A stretch of 9,476 nucleotides of DNA from B8-G4 sp033720735. GTDB taxonomy: Bacteria > Bacteroidota > Bacteroidia > Chitinophagales > Saprospiraceae. The stretch covers positions 1-9,476 of the forward strand of contig JAWWBX010000165.1 of assembly GCA_033720735.1 (NCBI GenBank). Direction: 5' to 3'. The translations under genes and the position numbers were made by a program. The notes beneath the pieces were generated by a model. That model saw nothing but the letters and a program-made list of their open reading frames with translations. It ran no database searches and was not told where the DNA came from. This document shows positions 1 through 7,269 of the stretch, in pieces. Numbering within the stretch: position 1 is the stretch's first letter; the number at the start of each line of letters is the position of its first letter.

Positions 1-1114
1 CCTCGGCCAGAACGGCTTTCCTGCTCAGTGCATACAGGGCGAAGGACGCGAGCCAGTGTTCGCCGGCATAATCACCGCTGGTGATCTTTGGCAGGCTGGT
101 AGCCATATGGTGGTCGGCGATGCGCACCAGTTCCTGGCGACGGTCAGGCAGTTTCCCTGCGATGGTATAAAGCACCCATGCCCGGCTGAAATTGAGGCCG
201 TCCAGATGCACGATCTTGCCGTCCGACCGGTCCAGCGGCACTGCCGGTTCGAGTGGCGAAAGGTCGGGCAGAAAGTGCTCAAACCATGCGCTGAAAGCAT
301 CTGGCTCCAGTACCCGGCTCATGATCTCCGCCTCTTCGAGACACGGCGACAGAAAATCAAATCCGCCAGGCTCCCAGCTCAGCGGACAGTCGTGGTCCTC
401 GGCATAGAAATCGAGCGAGCGGGTGCGCAGCAGCTCTGCCAACGCTGTGTGGCCGGTGGCCAGCGCGTAGTCCCAGGCAAAGGCCAGGCCAAAGGCCGTA
501 TTGCTGTGCTCACCGATGCGGATCGGGTAGGATAGCTTGGGGAGAAAATCGAGATACTTTTCCACGATCAGCTCTTCGAGTGGGCGCAGTGCGCGCCGCC
601 ACGCCCGCGCTTGCGGGTCATCCCAGGTGTCAAGTTCCTCGACGAGCTTCAACAGCCAGGCCCATCCATAGGTCCGCTCGTAGTTTTTGTTGTGCTCATC
701 GTCAAAGTAGGCGACTTCTGTGCTGATATTGGCCTGGGTCAGATTGGCCGCGAGCTTCATGCGGATGCTGTCGGCATTGTCGAGTCCGGGAAAGGTCTTG
801 AGCAGCCTGACGAGTGACCAATGCCCGTGCACCGCCGAGTGCCAGTCAAAGCATCCGTAAAACGCCGGATGCAGAACCCGCGGCTCGGCCAGGTAGCTGG
901 AATCACCCAAGACCTGCCCGAGTTTGTTGGGGTACTCGGTGTCGATGCAATGAAAAGCCATTTTACTCAGGCGGTTTGCTTCGTCCAGGTCAAGGACAAT
1001 GGCCTCGCTCTCCGGGACGGGGGGTTCCTTTTCCTGCACCAACGGCTGGCAGGATACGAACAGGACGAAAAGTCCGGCGGGCAAGGCAGTGCAGATTGAG
1101 GTATGTCCGGTCAT
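1..1114 (-). CDS. DUF2891 family lipoprotein, 3' end beyond the window
   Basis: An uninterrupted minus-strand frame runs from an ATG at 1114-1112 to the left edge (371 codons, no stop reached). Residues 1-22 look like a lipoprotein leader: a hydrophobic stretch LFVLFVS followed by Cys22. The n-region has only His and no Lys or Arg, so lipidation is likely but not certain. The body carries conserved blocks I recognise from DUF2891: HPAFYGCFDWHSAVHGHW (residues 82-99), ERTYGWAWLLKL (146-157), FLSPCLEEAEIMSRVL (254-269), LNFSRAWVLY (307-316) and SGDYAGEHWLASFA (346-359). The many conserved Trp, His and Asp residues and mainly helical character would fit an alpha/alpha-type fold, but the biochemical role of the family is not known to me. 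Family members are usually only slightly longer, so probably only a few residues are missing. Most likely it is a periplasm- or surface-facing lipoprotein. It is transcribed divergently from the DUF819 gene. Confidence 0.9.
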   Translation of the reverse strand, partial: MTGHTSICTALPAGLFVLFVSCQPLVQEKEPPVPESEAIVLDLDEANRLSKMAFHCIDTEYPNKLGQVLGDSSYLAEPRVLHPAFYGCFDWHSAVHGHWSLVRLLKTFPGLDNADSIRMKLAANLTQANISTEVAYFDDEHNKNYERTYGWAWLLKLVEELDTWDDPQARAWRRALRPLEELIVEKYLDFLPKLSYPIRIGEHSNTAFGLAFAWDYALATGHTALAELLRTRSLDFYAEDHDCPLSWEPGGFDFLSPCLEEAEIMSRVLEPDAFSAWFEHFLPDLSPLEPAVPLDRSDGKIVHLDGLNFSRAWVLYTIAGKLPDRRQELVRIADHHMATSLPKITSGDYAGEHWLASFALYALSRKAVLAE

Positions 1115-1130
1115 GACGTGATTGTTGTGC

Positions 1131-1138
1131 TAAATTTA
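1131..1138. promoter_or_regulatory. AT-rich palindrome in a divergent promoter region
   Basis: The 82-base region between the DUF2891 and DUF819 starts contains the perfect palindrome TAAATTTA. On either strand it matches the Bacteroidota -7 element TAnnTTTG at seven of eight positions. It lies 17 bases upstream of the minus-strand ATG and 58 bases upstream of the plus-strand ATG. I see no well-spaced TTG (-33) partner on either strand, so this is a candidate only. A small perfect hairpin follows at 1145-1159 (5-bp stem GCATC/GATGC, 5-base loop) in the presumed leader of the plus-strand gene. Confidence 0.25.
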
Positions 1139-1196
1139 AGCATTGCATCTTCCCGATGCCTTTGCATGCGAAGCTGCGAGTGAAGAACACAGATCT

Positions 1197-2303
1197 ATGA
1201 CCATCGCCCTGTTAATCCTTTACTTTGCTGCGCCGTTGGTCCTCCAGGCCCTGGCCAGGCGGGTATCCCTGATCGATAAGATCGGGGTCGTCACTGTGTG
1301 TTATGCCGTTGGTCTGATCGTTGGAAATATCCCGGGTGTACATGTTCCGGAGCAACTGACCACTCGCCTGATCGAAGTGGTGGTGCCGCTGTCGATCCCG
1401 CTCCTGTTGTTCAGTTCTGACTTCAAGGTGTTTCGCTCGGTAGGGGGGACCTTGCTCAAGGCCTTCGCCTGTGCGATCGTGGCCGTGGCGATTGCCGTCA
1501 CCCTGGGCACCTTGCTGTTTCGTGGAAGTCTGGCAGAGACCTGGAAATTGGGCAGCATGATGATGGGTGTCTATACCGGCGGCACGCCTAACATGTCGGC
1601 GATCGGGTTGGCGGTAGGGGTGCCCCATGAAACCTTCGTGATCCTCAATGCTGCCGACCTGCTTTATGGCGGGGTCTGGCTGTTGTTCCTTCTCAGCGCG
1701 GGCAAAGCCGTGGTGGGCAAGATCCTGAGGCCCACGGATCTCACGGCTTACGGATCACAATTCGAGCTGGACGAGGCGATCCGTTGGCCGGGATCGGCAC
1801 TGGGTTTGATGCTGTCTGTCGTGATCCTCGGGACGGCGGTCGGTCTGTCCATGCTCATCACCGGGCATCTGGACGAAATGGTGGTATTACTTACGATCAC
1901 CACCCTTGGCATTGCAGCAGCCGCCTTTCCACGGGTGAGGCAATGGCGCGGAAGTTTTGGCCTGGGCAATTATCTGCTGTTGGTGTTTTGTGTGGCGGTT
2001 GGAAGCATCGCCAACGTCCAGAAGATCATCGGCTCGGGCCCGGACATTCTTGCGTTTGTCGGTCTGATCATGGGGGTAACGATCCTGCTGCATTTGCTGT
2101 TCTCCTATTGGCTCAGGATTGATACCGATGCCATGATCATTGCGTCGGCCGCCGGCATTTTCGGACCGGCGTTCATTGCTCCGGTTGCCCGCGCACTGCG
2201 CAATCCGCTCATTATCCCGCTCGGTCTCGCCCTGGCACTCCTGGGGTTTGCCATTGGCAATTACTGCGGGATCGCCATGTCACACCTGTTGCGTCTGTTA
2301 TGA
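1197..2303 (+). CDS. DUF819 family integral membrane protein (YjcL-type)
   Basis: This is a 368-residue, very hydrophobic protein with about ten or eleven predicted membrane spans and no signal peptide. The block MMMGVYTGGTPNMSAIGLA (residues 121-139) is the hallmark of DUF819. A second glycine-rich segment, ASAAGIFGPAFIAPVARAL (316-334), followed by GFAIGNYCGIA (350-360), matches the second half of the family's internal repeat. DUF819 belongs to the cation:proton antiporter/anion transporter-like fold group, so a role as an inner-membrane transporter is a fair inference, but the substrate is unknown. I chose the ATG at 1197: the in-frame TTG at 1143 would add 18 polar residues before the first membrane span. 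The 3' end overlaps the next gene by four bases (ATGA), suggesting translational coupling to the gamma-glutamylcyclotransferase-like protein. Confidence 0.88.
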   Translation: MTIALLILYFAAPLVLQALARRVSLIDKIGVVTVCYAVGLIVGNIPGVHVPEQLTTRLIEVVVPLSIPLLLFSSDFKVFRSVGGTLLKAFACAIVAVAIAVTLGTLLFRGSLAETWKLGSMMMGVYTGGTPNMSAIGLAVGVPHETFVILNAADLLYGGVWLLFLLSAGKAVVGKILRPTDLTAYGSQFELDEAIRWPGSALGLMLSVVILGTAVGLSMLITGHLDEMVVLLTITTLGIAAAAFPRVRQWRGSFGLGNYLLLVFCVAVGSIANVQKIIGSGPDILAFVGLIMGVTILLHLLFSYWLRIDTDAMIIASAAGIFGPAFIAPVARALRNPLIIPLGLALALLGFAIGNYCGIAMSHLLRLL

Positions 2304-2785
2304 GTGCACTTTCTCCGTTCGACGGCCCGGAGGCAAGGATCCTCAATGAGCTGGCCAGCGTGCTCAACGCTCACCACTATGCGCTGAATCGCCAGATACC
2401 GCGCCTGTCGGAAGTTCAGGAAAGCCTCCTCGGCCGGGTCCGTCCGCTCAACCGCCTGGTGATCTACGGCTCGCTGGCGCCCGGCGAGGTCAATCACGAC
2501 CAGATCGCGCACATCGGCGGCTGGTATGCCAAAGGCCGTATCCAGGGCACACTGGTCACCGCCGGGTGGGGTCAGCACATCGGATTTCCGGGATTACTGT
2601 GGGGGCTGGGGGAACGCGAAGAGATCCCGGTGCAGGTGCTGCATGCTGCCACCATGACCAGTCACTGGGAGGCACTCGACGCCTTTGAAGGAGAGGCCTA
2701 TCAGCGCATTGTGATTCCGTACCTCCTCGATGACGGCACATGGGGCCTCGGCTGCGTGTACCAGGTCAATCCTGATGTGCAATGA
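2300..2785 (+). CDS. gamma-glutamylcyclotransferase-like (AIG2/GGCT fold) protein
   Basis: A 161-residue soluble protein without a signal peptide. Residues 52-61 (RLVIYGSLAP) hold the YGSL substrate-loop motif of the GGCT/AIG2 family. Residues 126-135 (LDAFEGEAYQ) carry the Glu (E130) that aligns, by eye, with the catalytic Glu in the LDEQEG segment of human GGCT. The family cyclises gamma-glutamyl amino acids or amines to 5-oxoproline plus the free amino acid or amine, although many bacterial members are uncharacterised. The first 50 residues precede the usual domain start and are helical; a shorter product starting later cannot be excluded, but the ATGA overlap with the upstream DUF819 gene supports this start. 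The pairing suggests the membrane protein may move a substrate or product of this enzyme, which is inference. Confidence 0.82.
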   Translation: MSALSPFDGPEARILNELASVLNAHHYALNRQIPRLSEVQESLLGRVRPLNRLVIYGSLAPGEVNHDQIAHIGGWYAKGRIQGTLVTAGWGQHIGFPGLLWGLGEREEIPVQVLHAATMTSHWEALDAFEGEAYQRIVIPYLLDDGTWGLGCVYQVNPDVQ

Positions 2786-2843
2786 GCTTGCATCGCCAGC
2801 GGCGGCAAACATTGTCAAGGCACATTGGTATTTTGCCTGACGT

Positions 2844-4505
2844 ATGAAACCCGGTACGATACTGGTCCTGCTTCTGCTCGCGCTGGGGACCCCGCTCCGG
2901 TCGCAAAACACGATGGGCGTCACGCAATCCCAACCCGGCAGCCTGGAAGGCTACACCTTCTTTTCTCCCTTCTCCGGAACCAAAGCCTACCTGGTGGACA
3001 ATTGTGGCCGCCTCGTCAACGAGTGGGACCGTGGCACCCGCCCGGGTCTGGCTGCATACTTCCTCGAATCAGGCCTCATGTTGCGTAAGTTCAAACCCTC
3101 GCCGCAAGGTCCGTTTACCTCGGCCAGCAACGCGGGAGGAATTGAACTGGTCGACTGGGACAACCATACCATCTGGTCTTACCAAATCAACACGCCTACC
3201 CAACTTTCGCATCACGATGCCATGGCGATGCCCAACGGACATCTCCTGGTCCTGACCTGGGAGTTGGTCTTTACGGATGAGCTGGTTGCCCTGGGACGCG
3301 ACCCGGCCGAGATCGCACCACAAGGTTTCATGTGGTCGGAACGGATCATCGAACTCAAACCAATGGGTACGGACAGCGCCGAGATCGTGTGGGAATGGCG
3401 GATCAAGGATCATTATGTCCAGGATTTTGACCCGGCGAAGGCCGGGTACGGAGTGGTTGCCGATCACCCCGAACTCTTTGATATCAATCTGCCCGATCTC
3501 AACAGCTCAAACTCAAATGCCACGCGAGACTGGAACCATTTCAATTCCATTGACTATCACCCGGGCCTGGATCAGATCCTGATCAGTACCCGCAATTCGG
3601 ATGAGATCTGGATCCTGGATCATGGGACGACCACAGAGGAAGCCGCCGGACATTCCGGAGGGCGGTACGGCAAGGGCGGCGATATCCTGTATCGCTGGGG
3701 GAATGCTTCGGCCTATCAGCGTGCACCCGTCAGCGACCAAAGGCTGTTTGGGCAGCATGGCGCTCAGTGGATCGACGACGGCCTCGATGGGGCTGGCAAG
3801 ATCATTTTGTTCAACAACGGCAACGGACGCCCGGGTCCCGACTTTTCAACCGCAGAAGTGCTGACACCGCCGCAAGACTCGACCGGCGGCTATCCGGTGC
3901 CACCGGAGGAGCCGTTCGGACCCGCCGACCCCGACTGGGTCTACGGTGATGAGCCTGGCGAGACCTTTTATTCTCCTTTTTTGTCGAACGCACAGCGACT
4001 TCCCAACGGCAATACACTGGTCAACGCGGGCTCACCAGGAACGATCTTTGAGGTCAACCCTGACCGGGAGGTGGTCTGGGAGTATGTTATCCCGCTCAAC
4101 GGTGACTTTCCGGGCACACAGGGTCAGAATATTTCCAACAACGCCACCTTCCGTGCTTACAAGTATGCCTCAGATTATCCGGGTTTTGCAGAGGTAGACC
4201 TGACACCGGGAATGACGATCGAATCCGGTACGGATGTATCCGGTTGCGACAAGCCCACAGCGGTGCCGGGGATCCGCCATCAAAATGCAACATGGGTTTA
4301 CCTGCCCGGGCGGCATGCGTTGCAATGGTCGGGAGTGGGTGATGCGCACGGCATGGCACGGGTGTTCGATATGTCGGGGCGCTGTGTCTATCAAGGCCAC
4401 CTTGAACACGGGGTGCTGTGGTTACCGTACCTGACCAACGGTATCTATCTCGTCACACGCATGTCGGACGGGGCGGGCGGCAAGGTTGCCATCTTCAGGC
4501 GGTGA
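2844..4505 (+). CDS. exported arylsulfotransferase (ASST)-like protein with T9SS sorting tail
   Basis: A 553-residue protein. Residues 1-20 form a signal peptide (MKPGTILVLLLLALGTPLRS). The body has the beta-propeller-like repeats of the ASST family, with blades marked by GYTFFSP and YLVDNCGRLVNEWD near 36-62, LSHHDAMAMPNGHLLVL (121-137), DWNHFNSIDY (229-238), ISTRNSDEIWILDH (247-260), GQHGAQWIDDG (303-313) and NAQRLPNGNTLVN (382-394). His123/His124, His232, His260, Arg250 and His305 are candidates for the active-site His/Arg set known from bacterial ASST; I have not assigned them one by one. ASST enzymes move sulfate from one phenolic ester to another phenol without PAPS. Residues about 485-553 resemble a T9SS type A C-terminal domain, with ARVFDMSGRCVYQG, then LTNGIYLVTR and a final K-V-A-I-F-R-R, which would direct export through the outer membrane. 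The gap of 58 bases from the GGCT gene lacks a convincing promoter. Confidence 0.85.
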   Translation: MKPGTILVLLLLALGTPLRSQNTMGVTQSQPGSLEGYTFFSPFSGTKAYLVDNCGRLVNEWDRGTRPGLAAYFLESGLMLRKFKPSPQGPFTSASNAGGIELVDWDNHTIWSYQINTPTQLSHHDAMAMPNGHLLVLTWELVFTDELVALGRDPAEIAPQGFMWSERIIELKPMGTDSAEIVWEWRIKDHYVQDFDPAKAGYGVVADHPELFDINLPDLNSSNSNATRDWNHFNSIDYHPGLDQILISTRNSDEIWILDHGTTTEEAAGHSGGRYGKGGDILYRWGNASAYQRAPVSDQRLFGQHGAQWIDDGLDGAGKIILFNNGNGRPGPDFSTAEVLTPPQDSTGGYPVPPEEPFGPADPDWVYGDEPGETFYSPFLSNAQRLPNGNTLVNAGSPGTIFEVNPDREVVWEYVIPLNGDFPGTQGQNISNNATFRAYKYASDYPGFAEVDLTPGMTIESGTDVSGCDKPTAVPGIRHQNATWVYLPGRHALQWSGVGDAHGMARVFDMSGRCVYQGHLEHGVLWLPYLTNGIYLVTRMSDGAGGKVAIFRR

Positions 4506-4587
4506 GGCTGGAACCGGGCTTTTTCACGAAATTTCAAGTACTTAGTATCTCATGTCAATTCTCTCGGATCAAAACGTTGCCAGACAC

Positions 4588-6054
4588 ATGCAATACACGA
4601 CACTCCTTTTTCTCATTCTGATCTCGTTGCCCATGATGGCACAGGACCGGATGCTGGAAGCCGATCATACAGTCACCACCACCCACCAGGTTACGATCAA
4701 CGGTGAGCGGATTCCATACATAGCGACCACCGGAACACAACCGGTCTGGGATGACAAGGGCAAGGTCATCGCGGCCCTGCACCATACGTACTATGAACGT
4801 TCCGATGTCACCGACCGGTCTTCACGTCCGCTGATGATCTCGTTCAATGGTGGACCCGGATCTGGCTCGGTATGGATGCACGTCGCGTATACCGGACCAC
4901 GTATCCTGGAGATCGATGATGAGGGATTCCCGGTACAACCTTATGGGATCAAGGAGAATCCTTACTCGGTACTCGACGTCGCCGACATCGTGTTTGTCAA
5001 TCCGGTCAATACCGGTTATTCGCGCATCCTCGATGACGAGGTCGACCGGTCCACCTTTTTCGGAGTGCAGGCCGATATCGAATACCTGGCCGAGTGGATC
5101 AATACCTTCGTCACCCGGCATAACCGCTGGCGGTCACCGAAGTATCTGATTGGAGAGAGCTACGGCACCACCCGGTGTTCAGGATTGGCACTGGAGCTGC
5201 AGAATGCCCAGTGGATGTATCTGAACGGTGTGATCCTGGTCTCGCCGACCGGGCTGGGCATCGACCGTGACGGACCCGTTGGTGCTGCGAATCGCCTGCC
5301 ATACTTCACTGCCGCTGCCTGGTATCAAGGGGTTTTGCCGGATGCACTGCAGTCGCGCGACCTGGATGATATCCTGCCTGAAGTGGAGGAGTTCACGATT
5401 AATGAGCTGATCCCGGCCATGGCGCTGGGAGGATATATTGACCCGGAACACCGCCAGGAAATGGCTGAGAAAATGTCCTTTTACTCCGGCATCTCTACCA
5501 AAGTTATCCTGGAGCACAACCTGGATGTGCCAAATGCTTTTTTCTGGAAAGAGCTACTTCGTGAAGAAGGGTTTACGGTCGGCCGCCTCGACTCGAGATA
5601 CCGTGGCATCGACCGGATGCGGGCCGGTACACGGCCTGATTTCAATTCGGAGCTGACTTCCTGGCTCCACGCCTTTACGCCGGCGATCAACCACTATTAC
5701 AGTGAGCATCTGAACTACAAGACCGACATTAAATACAACATGTTCGGTCCCGTGCGCCCCTGGGACCGGAGCGGAGATGAAACCGGGGAGAACCTGCGAC
5801 AGGCAATGGCGCAAAATCCGTTCCTGCATACCATGATCCAGTCCGGGTATTACGATGGGGCGACGCAGTATTTCAATGCCAAGTACACAATGTGGCATCT
5901 CGATCCGAGTGGCAACCTCAAGGACCGGCTGAGTTTCAAAGGCTATCGTAGCGGGCACATGATGTACCTCCGGCGCGAGGACTTGCGCAAGGCGAATGAC
6001 GACATCAGAGAGTTCATTCGCAACACGATTCCGTCGGGGCCGGCCAAATATTGA
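4588..6054 (+). CDS. exported S10 family serine carboxypeptidase
   Basis: A 488-residue product from the ATG at 4588. That start gives a clean signal peptide (MQYTTLLFLILISLPMMA, cleavage near Gln19); the upstream in-frame ATG at 4552 would add 12 polar residues before it. The oxyanion-hole motif SFNGGPGSGSVW lies at 85-96. The nucleophile elbow GESYGTTR (189-196) puts Ser191 in the catalytic position, and GYYDGATQYF (420-429) with Asp423 and YRSGHMMYL (453-461) with His457 complete the Ser-Asp-His triad in the expected order. The alpha/beta-hydrolase fold and length fit peptidase S10, which removes C-terminal residues from peptides. Export would place it in the periplasm; there is no T9SS tail or lipobox. 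It follows the sulfotransferase by 82 bases and precedes the reductive-dehalogenase-like gene by 39. Some S10 relatives act as acyltransferases, so peptide cleavage is likely but unproven. Confidence 0.9.
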   Translation: MQYTTLLFLILISLPMMAQDRMLEADHTVTTTHQVTINGERIPYIATTGTQPVWDDKGKVIAALHHTYYERSDVTDRSSRPLMISFNGGPGSGSVWMHVAYTGPRILEIDDEGFPVQPYGIKENPYSVLDVADIVFVNPVNTGYSRILDDEVDRSTFFGVQADIEYLAEWINTFVTRHNRWRSPKYLIGESYGTTRCSGLALELQNAQWMYLNGVILVSPTGLGIDRDGPVGAANRLPYFTAAAWYQGVLPDALQSRDLDDILPEVEEFTINELIPAMALGGYIDPEHRQEMAEKMSFYSGISTKVILEHNLDVPNAFFWKELLREEGFTVGRLDSRYRGIDRMRAGTRPDFNSELTSWLHAFTPAINHYYSEHLNYKTDIKYNMFGPVRPWDRSGDETGENLRQAMAQNPFLHTMIQSGYYDGATQYFNAKYTMWHLDPSGNLKDRLSFKGYRSGHMMYLRREDLRKANDDIREFIRNTIPSGPAKY

Positions 6055-6093
6055 GATGGCTCCGGACTATCGCTCGCTAGCTATCACAGGATA

Positions 6094-7266
6094 ATGTCCG
6101 AAACGGCACCATCAAAGATCGATGATCTGTTCCGCATCGAGGCCGGATTCTCCCGGTTCAACCAGAAGTACGACATCTTCAACCGGGCGTTGTGGGACGA
6201 TACGGTCGATGCGCGCACCTTTTTTGAGAGTTACGACATCACCAACTACACGCCGAAGAAGTCGAAGGGGTTCGATCACTGGGATTACGCACTGCGTAAT
6301 GCGAGCTGGCATCTGACCGACGTGGTCGGCGAGCGCGACTTTGACCAGAAAGGGACCGTCGAGGGGTTCACTGACTATTTCACTACGCAAACTGCACCGC
6401 CGCACCAACCAGTGGACCTCGATAGTCCTCAGGAGACTACCCGGAGGATCAGGATCGCCGCCAGGCTGTTCGGCGCGGGAGCTGTGGGCATTTCCCAATT
6501 GGACCGTCGCTGGGTGTATGCGCGCAATTACAATCGCAAGACTGGAGACAATCCGGAGCTTGATCTTCCCGAGCGCATCCGCTATGCCATCATGCTGATC
6601 CTGCCGATGGACTACCGGTTGGGCCGGACGTTCCCGTCCGCTTTGAGTGGTGCCACCACCGGGCTTGGCTACGCTGCCAGTCTGCAGGTGGCTACGACAC
6701 TCGCACAGTTCATTACCAACCTGGGCTATGAAGCCATCGCCTCGATGAACGATACTGCGCTCAATATCCCCCTGGCGATTGAAGCCGGACTGGGGGAGTA
6801 CGGTCGCAACGGGTTGCTGATCACCCCGCAATTCGGTCCCAATGTGCGTATTGCCAAGGTGCTGACCGACCTGCCCCTGGTGGTCGACCGGCCGCGCTCG
6901 TTTGGTGTCAGGAAGTTCTGTGCGGTTTGCCGCAAGTGCGCCGACAGTTGTCCTCCGAAAGCGATTCCGCAGGGCACACCCCAGGCGACACCACCCAATA
7001 TTTCGAGTCATCAGGGGATCACGAAGTGGACCGTCGATGCGGAGCGTTGCTTCAGGTTCTGGGTGGGCATGAATTCTGATTGCGCGATCTGTATTCGCGT
7101 GTGCCCCTACAACAAAGACTATTCAAAGTGGTGGAACCGCCTGGGCATCAGGCTGGCTAATGGCCCGCTCCGCCGCGTAATGCTTTGGCTCGACAACTTC
7201 TTTGGATTTGGTAAGCGTGATGATCCCCGGCGGTGGTGGCGCACCGGGATCTCCGGTAAACATTAG
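6094..7266 (+). CDS. reductive dehalogenase (RdhA)-like corrinoid iron-sulfur protein, no Tat signal
   Basis: A 390-residue protein with no Tat twin-Arg leader, so probably cytoplasmic. The N-terminal pattern (FSRFNQKYDIFNRALWD, 19-35) and FDHWDYALRNASW (60-72) fit the RdhA family. So do FGAGAVGISQLDRRWVYARNY (126-146, taken in two parts: the GA-GI block and the RRWVY block), GLGEYGRNGLLITPQFGP (232-249) and VLTDLPL (256-262). Two iron-sulfur motifs follow: Cys276, 279, 282, 286 (CxxCxxCxxxCP) and Cys319, 330, 333, 337 (Cx10CxxCxxxCP), expected to bind two [4Fe-4S] clusters. The C-terminus (LWLDNFFGFGKRDDPRRWW) is also RdhA-like. The family uses cobamide to remove halogens reductively. Respiratory members carry a Tat leader and an RdhB anchor, and neither is seen here. 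QueG (epoxyqueuosine reductase) shares the cofactor set but fits less well. The substrate is unknown. The downstream permease begins 3 bases after the stop. Confidence 0.82.
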   Translation: MSETAPSKIDDLFRIEAGFSRFNQKYDIFNRALWDDTVDARTFFESYDITNYTPKKSKGFDHWDYALRNASWHLTDVVGERDFDQKGTVEGFTDYFTTQTAPPHQPVDLDSPQETTRRIRIAARLFGAGAVGISQLDRRWVYARNYNRKTGDNPELDLPERIRYAIMLILPMDYRLGRTFPSALSGATTGLGYAASLQVATTLAQFITNLGYEAIASMNDTALNIPLAIEAGLGEYGRNGLLITPQFGPNVRIAKVLTDLPLVVDRPRSFGVRKFCAVCRKCADSCPPKAIPQGTPQATPPNISSHQGITKWTVDAERCFRFWVGMNSDCAICIRVCPYNKDYSKWWNRLGIRLANGPLRRVMLWLDNFFGFGKRDDPRRWWRTGISGKH

Positions 7267-7269
7267 CAG

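Noticed and set aside
56..535. A 159-codon plus-strand frame over the DUF2891 gene
   Set aside because: The minus-strand frame carries conserved DUF2891 blocks throughout this stretch; the plus-strand product has no recognisable features.
1143..1196. TTG start at 1143 for the DUF819 protein
   Set aside because: It would add 18 polar residues before the first membrane span and overlap the likely leader; the ATG at 1197 is the natural start.
2812..2835. Promoter before the sulfotransferase (TTG and TATTTTG)
   Set aside because: The TATTTTG element is one base short of the -7 consensus, the TTG-to-TA spacing is only about 13 bases, and the ATG would lie 8 bases after it.
4515..4526. T-run after the sulfotransferase gene as an intrinsic terminator
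   Set aside because: No complementary GC-rich stem precedes the TTTTT run.
4552..4587. ATG at 4552 as start of the carboxypeptidase
   Set aside because: The extra 12 residues are polar and would bury the signal peptide; the ATG at 4588 begins it directly.
6112..7011. A 299-codon open frame on the minus strand opposite the RdhA-like gene
   Set aside because: It lies antisense to a gene with clear iron-sulfur motifs, shows no recognisable domain, and long antisense frames are expected in GC-rich coding DNA.
6094..7266. Epoxyqueuosine reductase (QueG)
   Set aside because: The cofactor motifs are shared, but the N-terminal blocks, the GLGEYGRNGLLITPQFGP segment and the C-terminal LDNFFGFG...WW pattern fit RdhA-type proteins better, and I see no HEAT-repeat tail.
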